A program made the position numbers and the translations under genes. The notes under the pieces are model-generated. The model was not told where the DNA came from and did not search any database. It was given only the letters and a program-made list of their open reading frames with translations. Source: Rudaea sp. 3F27F6 (GTDB lineage: Bacteria > Pseudomonadota > Gammaproteobacteria > Xanthomonadales > Rhodanobacteraceae). From it: a stretch of 64,000 bases of DNA. Shown here in pieces: positions 54,073 to 63,168 of the stretch (position 1 is its first letter; each line of letters begins with the position of its first letter). The stretch lies in contig NZ_SCNG01000002.1 in NCBI RefSeq assembly GCF_005503555.1, positions 372,001-436,000 on the forward strand, given 5' to 3'.

Positions 54073-54678
54073 TCAACCGTTCTGGTATTTCCAGTTGCGC
54101 TGCTTGCCTTCGGCCATCCACTCGACCGCTTGATCGATGCGGCTTGCACGCGTCGCTTCGCGCTTGGCCTCGACGATCCACTCGATGTACTCACGCTTGC
54201 AGCTCGCGCTGAAGGCGTCGAAGATCGCCTGTGCTTTCTTGTTCTTCTTCAGCGCCGCGACCAGATCGTCGGGCGCGGGCGGTGCGGGCTTCGGCGGTTT
54301 CTTTGGCTTCGGCCCCGCCGCGGCACGCTCATCGCCGCGCTTCATCGCCTGCTTGACGTAGCCGATCAGCACCTTCTTCGACGGCAGATCTTTGAGCGAC
54401 GCGATGCGCCCGAACTGGCCCATCGCATCGTCGCGTCGCTCTTCGTTGCCGATCAAGCCGCGGCCGCCCCAGAAACCCAACGCGCAGTGCTGCTTGAACG
54501 CGGCGATGCCGCAGAGGATGCGGCCGCTATAGAGGAACGCCGGCATGCCCCACTTGATCGCCTCTTCGGCATCGGGACAGCCCGCATGAATCGTATCGCG
54601 CAAATGCATGAGGATCGGCCGGGCGAACTCCGCCGATTTGGCGATATACGCATCGACCCTCGGATCACGCTGCCCCAT
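54073..54678 (-). CDS. YdeI/OmdA-like protein (DUF1801 type)
   Basis: The 201-residue protein matches the YdeI family: an N-terminal DUF1801-type domain (MGQRDPRVDAYIAK, EEAIKWGMPAFLYSGRIL) and a C-terminal OmdA-type region (about 130-195, DLVAALKKNKKAQAIFDAFS) joined by a Pro/Lys-rich linker (GPKPKKPPKPAPPAPD). The ATG at 54676-54678 follows GGGAGAA by 6 bases; a longer frame overlapping lysS is not coding. It lies 34 bases after lysS on the same strand. The family has been linked to peptide resistance in enterobacteria, but the function here is unknown. Confidence 0.85.
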   Translation of the reverse strand: MGQRDPRVDAYIAKSAEFARPILMHLRDTIHAGCPDAEEAIKWGMPAFLYSGRILCGIAAFKQHCALGFWGGRGLIGNEERRDDAMGQFGRIASLKDLPSKKVLIGYVKQAMKRGDERAAAGPKPKKPPKPAPPAPDDLVAALKKNKKAQAIFDAFSASCKREYIEWIVEAKREATRASRIDQAVEWMAEGKQRNWKYQNG

Positions 54679-54712
54679 GACATTCTCCCGCCGAAGCCGG
54701 AGAGAAATGCTA

Positions 54713-56227
54713 TCAGGCCTCGGGGCGCATGTACGGAAACAACAGCACGTCGCGTATCGAGGGCACGTCGGCGAGCAGCATGACGAGACGATCGATGCCG
54801 ACGCCGAGGCCGCCGGTCGGCGGCAGGCCGACTTCGAGCGCGCGGATGTAGTCGGCGTCGAAATGCATCGCTTCGTCGTCACCGGAATCCTTGGCATCGA
54901 CCTGCGCGCGGAAGCGCTCCGCCTGTTCTTCGGGATCGTTCAGCTCGGAAAAGCCGTTCGCGATTTCCTTGCCGCCGATAAACAGCTCGAAACGATCTGT
55001 CACCTCGGGATCGCGATCGTTCGAGCGCGACAGCGGCGAGACCTCGGTCGGGTGCGTGGTGATGAAAGTCGGCTGGATCAGGGCCTGTTCGACCGTCTTC
55101 TCGAAGATTTCCAACACGATCTTGCCCCAGCCATAACCGGGCTTGACGTGCACGCCGAGCTTCTCGGCATGCGCGGCGATCTTCGTGCGGTCGCGCAGGT
55201 CTTCGCGCGAAATCTGCGGGTTGTGCTCGAGCACCGCGTCTTCCATCTTCCAGCGGCGGAACGCGGGGCCGACGTCGATCTCGCGCCCTTCCCAGGTCAA
55301 CGCGGTGTTGCCGACCACGTCGCGCGCTGCGGTGCGGATCATTTCTTCGGTGATGTCCATGATCTCGTTGTACGTGGCGTAGGCCTGGTACAGCTCGAGC
55401 ATGGTGAACTCGGGGTTGTGCCGCGTCGACACGCCCTCGTTGCGGAAGTTGCGGTTGATCTCATAGACGCGATCGAAGCCGCCAACGGTGAGGCGCTTCA
55501 GATACAACTCCGGCGCGACGCGCAGATACAAGTCCATGTCGAGCGCGTTGTGATGGGTGACGAACGGCCGCGCGGTGGCGCCGCCCGGAATCACGTGCAT
55601 CATCGGCGTTTCGACTTCGAGGAAGCGCTTGCCGTCGAGCAGGTTGCGGATATGCCGCACGATGCGCGAACGCAGCTCGAACACGCGCCGCGATTCCGGC
55701 GTGACGATCAGATCGACGTAACGCTGGCGATAGCGCTGCTCCACGTCGGCCATGCCGTGCCACTTGTCCGGCAGCGGACGCAGCGACTTGGTCAGCAGGC
55801 GCAGGGTGTCGACCTTGACCGACAACTCGCCGGTCTTGGTGCGCATCAGCGGACCTTCCGCGGCGACGATGTCGCCAATGTCCCAGCCCTTGAACGCTTT
55901 GTACGTGTCCTCGCCGACCGCATTGATCTGAATGAACAACTGGATGCGGCCCGTCATGTCCTGAATGTGCACGAACGCGAGCTTGCCGGTGTCGCGGCGG
56001 CTCATCATGCGCCCGGCGACCTTCACGCGGCGCGCGGCGGCTTCGACTTCTTCGGCCTTCTTGCCTTCGAACTCGACGAGCAGGTCGCCCGCGAACGCGT
56101 CGGGCGCGAAGTCGTTCGGGAACGCGATGCCGTGGCCGCGCAGCGCGCGCAGCTTCTCGCGGCGCTCGGCGATCAGCTTGTTTTCGTCCTGCGGCGCGGC
56201 GGTGTTGGCCGTTTCGGTCTCACTCAT
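54713..56227 (-). CDS. lysS: Lysyl-tRNA synthetase, class II
   Basis: LysS charges tRNA-Lys. The 504-residue protein has an N-terminal OB-fold anticodon-binding domain (about 55-180) and the class II core with motif 1 ([17 protein letters not shown] near 185), motif 2 ([18 protein letters not shown] near 260) and motif 3 ([13 protein letters not shown] near 478). All are intact. It follows prfB by 111 bases, the prfB-lysS order known from E. coli and xanthomonads. In xanthomonads the pair lies close to the rpf genes for DSF signalling; rpfB, F, C and G are not found in this window. Confidence 0.97.
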   Translation of the reverse strand: MSETETANTAAPQDENKLIAERREKLRALRGHGIAFPNDFAPDAFAGDLLVEFEGKKAEEVEAAARRVKVAGRMMSRRDTGKLAFVHIQDMTGRIQLFIQINAVGEDTYKAFKGWDIGDIVAAEGPLMRTKTGELSVKVDTLRLLTKSLRPLPDKWHGMADVEQRYRQRYVDLIVTPESRRVFELRSRIVRHIRNLLDGKRFLEVETPMMHVIPGGATARPFVTHHNALDMDLYLRVAPELYLKRLTVGGFDRVYEINRNFRNEGVSTRHNPEFTMLELYQAYATYNEIMDITEEMIRTAARDVVGNTALTWEGREIDVGPAFRRWKMEDAVLEHNPQISREDLRDRTKIAAHAEKLGVHVKPGYGWGKIVLEIFEKTVEQALIQPTFITTHPTEVSPLSRSNDRDPEVTDRFELFIGGKEIANGFSELNDPEEQAERFRAQVDAKDSGDDEAMHFDADYIRALEVGLPPTGGLGVGIDRLVMLLADVPSIRDVLLFPYMRPEA

Positions 56228-56338
56228 ATAGAAATTCCTTCCACTGCGTTCGCGGCGAGGTATCGCACCGCAAGCGCCAACTTTGACATGCCGCTCGTCC
56301 TTGGATGCCGCCGGACGAACGGAAACACTTCGCGAATC

Positions 56339-57464
56339 TCAGGCATCGATGCGTTTCGCACCGGCTTCGAGACCGGACTTCAGGCTGCCTTCGATGAATT
56401 CGTCGAGATCGCCGTCGAGCACTTTCTGCGTGTCGGTGCGCTCGATGCCCGTGCGCAGATCCTTGATGCGCGACTGGTCGAGTACGTAGTTGCGGATCTG
56501 GCTGCCCCAACCGATGTCCGACTTCGTTGCCTCAAGCTTGTCCTTCTCGGCGTTGCGCTTCTGTATCTCGATTTCGTAGAGCTTCGCCTTGAGCATCTTC
56601 ATCGCGCGGTCGCGGTTGGCATGCTGGCTGCGCTCGGTCTGGCAGGCGACGACGACGCCCGACGGCACATGGGTAATACGCACCGCCGATTCGGTCTTGT
56701 TGACGTGCTGGCCGCCCGCGCCCGACGAGCGATAGACGTCGGTCTTCAGGTCGGCCGGATTGATCTCGATGTCGATGTCGTCGTCGACTTCGGGCGAAAC
56801 GAACACCGAGGTGAAACTCGTATGGCGGCGATTGTCGGAATCGAACGGCGACTTGCGCACGAGGCGGTGCACGCCGATTTCGGTCTTCAGCCAGCCGTAG
56901 GCGTACTCGCCCTCGACGCGGAACGTCGCACTCTTGATGCCGGCGACTTCGCCCGCGGAGGCTTCGAGCAGTTCGGTTTTCCAGCCTTTGTGCTCGGCCC
57001 AGCGCAGATACATGCGCAGCAGCATTTCCGCCCAGTCCTGCGCTTCGGTGCCGCCGGCGCCGGCCTGCACGTCAACGAAGGCGTTGTGCGAATCCATCTT
57101 GCCCGAGAACATGCGCTGGAACTCGAGTCCCTCGATGCGCAGAGTCAGCTTGTCGACGTCGGCCGAGACGGCCAGCGCCGTGCCTTCGTCGCTCTCGGAT
57201 TCGGCCAGTTGCAGCAGTTCGTCGGCGCCGCCGAGGCCCTCGGTCAGCTCGCGGATACCGGTGACGATGCGATCGAGCGCAGCGCGCTCTTTGCCGAGAT
57301 TCTGTGCGCGCTCGGGATCGTCCCAGACATTGGGGCTTTCGAGTTCGCGGCTTACTTCTTCGAGACGTTCGGCTTTCGTCTCGTAGTCAAAGATACCCCC
57401 TAAGCGAAGCGACGCGTGCCTGCAGGTCCGCAATGCGGGCGTGGATGGGGTTGGTTTCGATCAT
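56339..57464 (-). CDS. prfB: Peptide chain release factor 2, with programmed +1 frameshift
   Basis: RF2 releases peptides at UGA and UAA. The gene starts at ATG 57462-57464 and reads 25 codons to an in-frame TGA at 57387-57389, as codon 26, then continues in the +1 frame to 56339. The product has 374 residues. It carries the codon-recognising tripeptide SPF (in [13 protein letters not shown]) and the GGQ motif ([14 protein letters not shown]). The autoregulatory site is identical in form to that of E. coli: when RF2 is scarce, ribosomes slip at CTT-TGA. Without the frameshift an open frame of 364 codons would appear to start inside the gene. lysS follows 111 bases downstream; the Tat-exported protein gene lies 135 bases upstream. 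Confidence 0.96.
57386..57401 (-). other. prfB +1 frameshift signal
   Basis: On the minus strand the sequence is AGG GGG TAT CTT TGA C. AGGGGG is the internal Shine-Dalgarno element three bases before the slippery codon CTT, and TGA followed by C is the weak stop. Base 57389 is skipped. Confidence 0.96.
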
Positions 57465-57599
57465 GGCGCAACACGAATGAAAAATCGGTCGCGAAGGATA
57501 GCAGGTGCGGCAGGCGGACGAGTAGACCGGGCCTGCGCGCGGCGGCGTCCCGGCTCGAACCGGCCGCGTCGTCTTCGCCGTTGTGGACCGGCCGCCGCC

Positions 57600-58685
57600 T
57601 TACGCCGTGCGCACGAAATCGCTCACCCAGTTCATCTCCCAGGTCTTGCCGCCGTCGGCCGAGCAGGCCTGCTCCCAGCGCGCCGAGTTCGCAGTGATGC
57701 GCGACCAGACCACCCGCGTCTTGATCGGGCGTCCGTCGAGTTCGTCGTCGGCAAGCAAGGTGCCGGTGCCGTCGGCAAAGGCGCCGCGCTGCGGCGTGGT
57801 GAATTCCGTCGGCGAGCGCGCGTCGAGCCACCAGCTCGACCATTGCTTCGATTTCGCATCGAAGGTGCGCAGGCCGATGCCGCGTATCGTGCCGCTAGGC
57901 GCATTCATCACGTTGTCGCCGACATTGCCGTGGCCGCCGAGCACGGGCCAGTTCACCAGAGTGCCGTCGAACTCGTCCCAGTCGTTGTTGCCGACGAGGC
58001 GATGGCGCAGTTTGCGATGGCTCACCTTCCAGCTGCCGACCAGAAATCCAAAATCCTTGGGCGCATCCGCGAGCGCGGCCAGCGGGCTCGGCTTGGGCGA
58101 GGTGCGCGTGAACCAGTTGCGCCAGTTGACCTCCCAAGTCTTGCCGCCGTCGGCGGAGAACGCCTGTTCCCACCACGGGCGCTTGCCGTTCAAGTCCTGC
58201 CACTTGAAGCGCATGACGATTGGCCGGCCCTTGAAGGTCGCATCGCCGAAAAACGTGCCGACGCCATGCTCGAAACCGCCGCGCACCGGCACGTCGATGG
58301 TCCTCGGCTCGCGCCCGTCGACCCACCAGATCGCCCAACGATCCGTCTCGGGATCGTAGGCGCGCACGGTCAGGCCGCGATAGGTCTCTCCGGGCAACTC
58401 GACGATGTCGTCGTCGATATTGCCGAGACCGCCGAGCGTCTGCCAGAAGGCACTCCTGCCGGCGAATTCCTCCCAGCGCGTGTCGCCGGCGAGGCGCTCC
58501 TTCAGACGGCGATGATGGACGTCCCAGGTGCCGACGAGCCAGTCCCAATCATGCGCACGGGCAGCCAGGTCGCGCCCTGCCCCGGCCGCGGCGGCCGGCC
58601 ACGCCTTACGCTGCGGCCATAGGGCGGCCGCAGCGCCTGCGGAAGCCAGGAGAGCCAGAAACTCGCGACGCGTCTGCACAGCCAT
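57600..58685 (-). CDS. Tat-exported protein with two tandem lipocalin-like (DUF1579-type) domains
   Basis: The ATG at 58683-58685 opens a Tat signal (QTRREFLALLASAGAAAAL). The 361-residue protein then has two similar domains of about 150 residues (about 44-195 and 210-361). Each begins with FLVGSW or WLVGTW followed by a His-Arg stretch, has a central GGxGNxxDxxxxxPxG-like motif, and ends with WEQAxSADGGKTWExNW. The shape suggests a lipocalin-like beta barrel such as DUF1579; this is inferred from the WLVGTW start. It is probably periplasmic. Function is unknown. It is divergent from a LysR gene, 96 bases away, which may regulate it. Confidence 0.75.
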   Translation of the reverse strand: MAVQTRREFLALLASAGAAAALWPQRKAWPAAAAGAGRDLAARAHDWDWLVGTWDVHHRRLKERLAGDTRWEEFAGRSAFWQTLGGLGNIDDDIVELPGETYRGLTVRAYDPETDRWAIWWVDGREPRTIDVPVRGGFEHGVGTFFGDATFKGRPIVMRFKWQDLNGKRPWWEQAFSADGGKTWEVNWRNWFTRTSPKPSPLAALADAPKDFGFLVGSWKVSHRKLRHRLVGNNDWDEFDGTLVNWPVLGGHGNVGDNVMNAPSGTIRGIGLRTFDAKSKQWSSWWLDARSPTEFTTPQRGAFADGTGTLLADDELDGRPIKTRVVWSRITANSARWEQACSADGGKTWEMNWVSDFVRTA

Positions 58686-58741
58686 GGAAGCCCTCGCCTG
58701 GGTCGGAACGACTGCCACAGCGTGCGCGCTCGCGCCACCGG

Positions 58742-58777
58742 TTGACTACGCGAAAATCCGGCGACAGGCTAAGTCAA
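58742..58777. promoter_or_regulatory. Inverted repeat in the divergent LysR promoter region
   Basis: TTGACT (58742-58747) and AGTCAA (58772-58777) form a perfect inverted repeat with a 24-base spacer, just before the LysR ATG at 58782. TTGACT could be a -35 element; no good -10 follows. It may be the LysR operator. Confidence 0.35.
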
Positions 58778-58781
58778 ACTT

Positions 58782-59726
58782 ATGCTCAGCACCCGTCACC
58801 TCCCCTCGCTGGCTTCGATCCGCGCTTTCGAGGCGGCGGCACGCCACTGCAGCTTCGCCAAGGCCGCGCGCGAGCTCGACACGACCGCCGCGTCGGTCAG
58901 CTATCACGTGCGCTGCCTCGAACAGGAAACCGGCGTACGCCTGTTCCTGCGCTTTGCGCAGCGCGTGGAATTGACCGAATCCGGCGCTGCGGTCGCACGC
59001 GAGGCGACCGCGGCGTTCGACGCTCTGCGTGCGAGCTTCCTGCATGCCGCGGCGGCCGAAGAAACGCGCCTGTCGCTGACCACTCTGCCGAGCCTCGGCA
59101 CCAGCTGGCTGACGCCAAAACTCGGCCGCTTCCGCGCCAAGCACGCGAGTATCGCGCTCGAAATCGAACTCTCGGCCGACGCTCAGGATCTTGTCGGCGG
59201 CCGTTTCGACGCGGCCATTCGCAACGGCTACGGGAATTGGCCGGGTCTGCGCACGCATGCGCTGTTCCCGAGCGTCTTTATGCCGTTGTGTGCGCCTGCG
59301 CTGCGTGAAACCGCGAAGGCGCTCGACGATCCACAGCGCACGCTCGAAGTACCCCTGCTCGGCCGCCCCGACTGGTGGGCCCTGTGGTACCGCGCCCACG
59401 GCCGCATGCCATTGCCGCCTGCGAGTCATTTCGGCCCGCTGCTTTCGGCCGAGTACCTCGATATCGCCGCGGCCGTGGCCGGACAAGGCATCGCGATCGG
59501 ATCGCCGATCCTGTTCCGCAGCGAGATCGACGCCGGCCGGCTCGTGCCGGCGCACGCGCTGGTCGTCGGCACGGGCCGCACGTTCTGGTTTACCTATCCG
59601 GCTGCGCGCGCGCAGAGCCGCAAGATCGGCGCCTTCCGCGACTGGCTCGAAGACGAGGCCGCACGCGACCGCGAGGCCGCGCGTCCGTTCCTGCGCAAGA
59701 TCAAGATCGTCGAGCCGCAATCCTGA
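58782..59726 (+). CDS. LysR-family transcriptional regulator, GcvA-like
   Basis: The 314-residue protein has an N-terminal LysR helix-turn-helix (about 4-62; SLASIRAFEAAARHCSFAKA and ARELDTTAASVSYHVRCLEQ) and a substrate-binding domain (about 90-295). The sequence looks closest to the GcvA subgroup, which also includes AmpR-type regulators. The ligand is unknown. It is divergent from the Tat-exported protein gene, the usual layout for a LysR target, and convergent with recJ 24 bases away. Confidence 0.92.
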   Translation: MLSTRHLPSLASIRAFEAAARHCSFAKAARELDTTAASVSYHVRCLEQETGVRLFLRFAQRVELTESGAAVAREATAAFDALRASFLHAAAAEETRLSLTTLPSLGTSWLTPKLGRFRAKHASIALEIELSADAQDLVGGRFDAAIRNGYGNWPGLRTHALFPSVFMPLCAPALRETAKALDDPQRTLEVPLLGRPDWWALWYRAHGRMPLPPASHFGPLLSAEYLDIAAAVAGQGIAIGSPILFRSEIDAGRLVPAHALVVGTGRTFWFTYPAARAQSRKIGAFRDWLEDEAARDREAARPFLRKIKIVEPQS

Positions 59727-59750
59727 GACAGCACCGCGCAGCGGCACGCA

Positions 59751-61565
59751 TCAGTCGATCTTTTCGATGTGCCGCAGCAGCAATTGCAGTCGGCGCGTGC
59801 CGTTCCATTCGTTGACGTCGAGCGAATACGCGGCACGCAGGTGCGACGGCGGCGGTGTGCCGTCGTAGCCGCCGAACAGCATCGCCTCGATCGGCGCGAC
59901 GAATCCGTCGGCCGAGAGGCGCAAGCGCAGATGCGTCTCGCCGACGACGCGAAAGTCGACAACAGTGAACTCTCCGTCGAACAGCGGCTCGGGGAAGGCC
60001 TGTCCCCACGGTCCGGCATAGCGCAACTGCTCGGCGAGTTCCAACGTGAAATCAGCGGCATCGAGCGCGCCGTCGGTCAGCAACACGGCATCGAGCTGTT
60101 CGGGCGCGATGCGTTCGCGCGCGACCGCGTCGAACACCTCGGCGAAGCGCGCGACGTCGTCGCAGCGCAGGCTCAAGCCGGCCGCCATCGCGTGCCCGCC
60201 GTAACGCTGCAACAAACCCGGTGCGCGCGCATCGACCTCCGCGAGCGCATCGCGCAGATGGAATCCGGCGATCGAGCGGCACGATCCTTTCGCTTCGTCG
60301 CTGCCGTCACCCGCCGCTGCGCAGGCCACCACCGGGCGGTGGAAGCGCTCTTTGAGCTTGGATGCGACCAGGCCGACGACGCCGTGGTGCCAGCCGGGCT
60401 CGAACAGAACGATGCCGGTCGGCAACGCCTGCGCGCCGTGCCGGCGCAGCCAGTCTTCCACTGCGCGCTCGGCCTGCTCGACCATGCCGGCCTGGAGATC
60501 GCGGCGTTCGTTGTTGATCGCGGACAACTGCTCGGCGAGCCGCTGCGCGCGCGCACGATCGTCGGTCAGCAGGCATTCGATGCCGAGGCGGATGTCTTCG
60601 AGGCGCCCCGCTGCGTTGATACGCGGACCGACGACATAGCCGAGGTCGCTCGCGACTGCACGCGCCGGGTCGCGCTTGCCGCTCTCCAGCAGCGCGGCGA
60701 CGCCGGCGCAGGCGCGGCCCGCGCGGATGCGTTTCAAGCCCGCGTCGACGAGGATGCGGTTGTTGTGGTCGAGCGGTACGAGGTCGGCGACGGTGCCGAG
60801 TGCGACCAGATCGAGCAGGCTCGACAGATCGGGCTCGGCCATTTTTTTGCGTTCGTTTGGGTCGCGAGAATCGGCAGGCAGCGATCCTTGGCCGCGCTTT
60901 TCAACTGACGCGAACCAGCCACCGTCGCGCAGGTGCGCGCGCAGCGCGAGCAGCAAGTAAAACATCACGCCGGCGCCACAAAGCGCCTTGCTCGGGAACG
61001 CATCGCCGTCGAGATTCGGATTGACGATCGCGTCGGCGGCGGGCAGCGTTTCGCCCGGCAGATGATGATCGGTTACGACGACGCGCATGCCGAGCGCCGT
61101 CGCCGCAGCGACACCCGCATGTGCGGAAACGCCGTTGTCGACCGTGATCAGCAGACCGCCGGCGGCCAGCCGCGGATGCCGCGCGGCGAGTTCCTCCACC
61201 AGCGCCGGGCTCAAGCCGTAGCCATGAGTGAAGCGATTCGGCACGCCATAGTCGACGCGGTTCGCTCCAAACATGCGCAGGCCGCGCACGGCGATGGCCG
61301 TGCCGGTCGCGCCGTCTGCGTCAAAGTCGCCGACGATCACGATTGCCGCGTCTTCACGCAGCGCATTCTCGATCAACTCACAGGCGCGCACGACGCCGCC
61401 GAGCTGCGCCGGCGCCAGCAGGCCGATCAATCGATGCGCGATGTCTGCACTCGCGGTCACCCCGCGCGAGGCATAGACGCGACGCAGCACCGGATGCAGT
61501 CCAGCCAGCCGGTCTGCGTCCGCCAGCGGCACGGGGCGGCGCTGAATGCGCGGACGGCCGATCAC
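59751..61565 (-). CDS. recJ: Single-stranded-DNA exonuclease RecJ
   Basis: RecJ is the 5'-3' single-strand exonuclease of RecF-path repair. The 604-residue protein has the DHH-phosphoesterase motifs VGDFDADGATGTA (D80, D82, D84) and VVTDHHLPG (D166, H167, H168), and C-terminal DHHA1-type GYGGHAMAAGLSL. The start is the GTG at 61563-61565, which overlaps the stop of the rpfE-like gene (GTGA) and gives a length close to E. coli RecJ (577). The frame stays open far upstream inside the neighbouring gene, but that is the wrong frame of that gene. Confidence 0.95.
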   Translation of the reverse strand: MIGRPRIQRRPVPLADADRLAGLHPVLRRVYASRGVTASADIAHRLIGLLAPAQLGGVVRACELIENALREDAAIVIVGDFDADGATGTAIAVRGLRMFGANRVDYGVPNRFTHGYGLSPALVEELAARHPRLAAGGLLITVDNGVSAHAGVAAATALGMRVVVTDHHLPGETLPAADAIVNPNLDGDAFPSKALCGAGVMFYLLLALRAHLRDGGWFASVEKRGQGSLPADSRDPNERKKMAEPDLSSLLDLVALGTVADLVPLDHNNRILVDAGLKRIRAGRACAGVAALLESGKRDPARAVASDLGYVVGPRINAAGRLEDIRLGIECLLTDDRARAQRLAEQLSAINNERRDLQAGMVEQAERAVEDWLRRHGAQALPTGIVLFEPGWHHGVVGLVASKLKERFHRPVVACAAAGDGSDEAKGSCRSIAGFHLRDALAEVDARAPGLLQRYGGHAMAAGLSLRCDDVARFAEVFDAVARERIAPEQLDAVLLTDGALDAADFTLELAEQLRYAGPWGQAFPEPLFDGEFTVVDFRVVGETHLRLRLSADGFVAPIEAMLFGGYDGTPPPSHLRAAYSLDVNEWNGTRRLQLLLRHIEKID

Positions 61566-62527
61566 GCCCGCGGTTTCGCGCGGCGCCAGAAACGCCAGCG
61601 GTGCGCCGGCTTGAAAACGACAAGCTCGCCACTCTCGAAGCGCAGATCGAGACGATCGATCCTGCGCTGCTTCAACGCCGCATCGATCGGCGCGAACCAG
61701 TCGGATTCCAACTGCGCGGAATCTCGGCAATGCGCGAGATCGATCAGAACCTTCGTGTTCTCGCGCGTACTTGCCGACGCAGAAGAGGCAGAAAAAAGCT
61801 CGCGCGCGTCGGCGAGCGATGCGAATTTCGCGACTTTCGCCGAAACCGCCAGCGCCGCAACGATCTCGTCGTCGCTGTACACCTGGGCAAATTCGCAGCG
61901 CACCGAATCGGGCATCGTGCCTGCGCCCCAGAACCATAGGCTGTTGACCGGCGGCAGCCCGCGCTGCGCGCGCCGGGCGTTGGCTGGATGCTGGGTCAGG
62001 ACGATCTGCACTTCGTTGAGCAGGCTGCGCCATTGGCGTGCGTTCTCGCCCTCGGGCAGGTGTCGCGCGAGGTCGTCGCCGAGCGCGTCCTCGGGCGGCG
62101 AGAATGTCGGCAGCTTCGCGTCCATCGCGCAGCGCAGATACCAGCGTTGCGCATGCGGCGCGTCGAACTCGAATCCCAGCTCGGCAAACAAGGGCTGCAA
62201 GGCCTGCGCGAACGCCGCGACTTCTTCGTTCGAGACGGAAAGGTTTCCGCAGGCGAGCAGACGCAAGGTCACCGCGTCGGCCATCACGAAGGCCGGATCG
62301 GCGCGCAGCCACAATGCGCCGGCCGCGTCGGTCGCATCGGCGCTGCGCGTCAGCGCGGCTGCCGGAAGCGTGTCTGCGTCAAACTGGAAGGCTTCGTGCA
62401 AAACGACGTCACGACCGGCTGGACCTGCGCTGACGCAGTCTCCGCGCGACGACCAGTACTTCAAAACGGAAGACCGCTCGAGGCGTTTTTGCGCGGGCAG
62501 CAGCAGTTCCAGTCGCATCGGGGACAT
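61562..62527 (-). CDS. rpfE: RpfE-like protein
   Basis: The 321-residue protein sits between greA and recJ, the place of rpfE in xanthomonads. It has the features annotated there: an N-terminal region with MRLELLLPAQKRLERS, a central APHAQRWYLRCAMDAKLPTF stretch and VNSLWFWGAGTMP. It is sometimes annotated as a phosphoglycerate-mutase-related protein; no catalytic motif of that family was recognised here. rpfE mutants of Xanthomonas were reported to affect extracellular enzymes, and its biochemical role is unclear. The GTG of recJ overlaps its TGA. greA lies 26 bases upstream. GGAGC precedes the ATG at a loose 13 bases. Confidence 0.65.
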   Translation of the reverse strand: MSPMRLELLLPAQKRLERSSVLKYWSSRGDCVSAGPAGRDVVLHEAFQFDADTLPAAALTRSADATDAAGALWLRADPAFVMADAVTLRLLACGNLSVSNEEVAAFAQALQPLFAELGFEFDAPHAQRWYLRCAMDAKLPTFSPPEDALGDDLARHLPEGENARQWRSLLNEVQIVLTQHPANARRAQRGLPPVNSLWFWGAGTMPDSVRCEFAQVYSDDEIVAALAVSAKVAKFASLADARELFSASSASASTRENTKVLIDLAHCRDSAQLESDWFAPIDAALKQRRIDRLDLRFESGELVVFKPAHRWRFWRRAKPRA

Positions 62528-62553
62528 CGTGCCCTGCTCCGCGCCGGAAACGA

Positions 62554-63033
62554 TCAGGCCTCGTAGCGCACGGCGACGATCTCGTAGCTCTTCATGCCGT
62601 TCGGCGCCTGGAACTCGAAGCTGTCGCCTTCGCTTTTGCCGATCAGCGCGCGCGCGAGCGGCGAGTTGACCGCGATCAGGCGCAACTTGATGTCGGCCTC
62701 GAGGTCGCCGACGATCTGGTAGGTCACCTCCGCGCCGCTCGCCTCTTCGACCAGTTCGACGGTCGCGCCGAACACGATCTTGCCGTTCGGATTGAGGCGG
62801 GACACGTCGATCACCTCGGCGAAGCTCAGCGCGGCTTCGAGTTCGTTGACGCGGCCTTCGATGAAGCCTTGCTGTTCGCGCGCGGCATGGTACTCGGCGT
62901 TCTCGCGCAGGTCGCCGTGCGCGCGCGCCTCGGCGATCGCAGCGATGATGCGCGGGCGCTCTGCGGATTTCAGGCGCTCGAGTTCGTTGCGTAGGCGCTC
63001 GGCGCCTTTGGCGGTCATCGGGGCACGCTTCAT
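62554..63033 (-). CDS. greA: Transcription elongation factor GreA
   Basis: GreA rescues backtracked RNA polymerase by stimulating RNA cleavage. The 159-residue protein has the N-terminal coiled coil with the acidic tip residues D41 and E44 in [14 protein letters not shown], and the C-terminal FKBP-like domain ending [10 protein letters not shown]. The start is the ATG at 63031-63033 with AAGGAA upstream, which gives the family length (158 in E. coli). carB lies 135 bases upstream on the same strand; the carB-greA order is usual in Proteobacteria. Confidence 0.96.
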   Translation of the reverse strand: MKRAPMTAKGAERLRNELERLKSAERPRIIAAIAEARAHGDLRENAEYHAAREQQGFIEGRVNELEAALSFAEVIDVSRLNPNGKIVFGATVELVEEASGAEVTYQIVGDLEADIKLRLIAVNSPLARALIGKSEGDSFEFQAPNGMKSYEIVAVRYEA

Positions 63034-63168
63034 TTCGCGTTCCTTGTTCCTTTGGGCAAAACGCCGTTCACCCTCGGCATCGAGAGGCGACGGCAATATG
63101 AATGAGGCCGCCTGCGGTTCGCTGGGTCGCCGCAGGCGGAAAGAGTCGTTCCGGCCGCAATACTACGG

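Noticed and set aside
54608-57403. A 931-codon plus-strand frame antisense to lysS and prfB
   Set aside because: Both minus-strand genes have intact catalytic motifs, and the antisense product is compositionally biased.
61566-62312. N-terminal extension of recJ to 62312
   Set aside because: It reads another frame of the rpfE-like gene, has no RecJ similarity, and the GTGA overlap at 61562-61565 gives a family-length protein.
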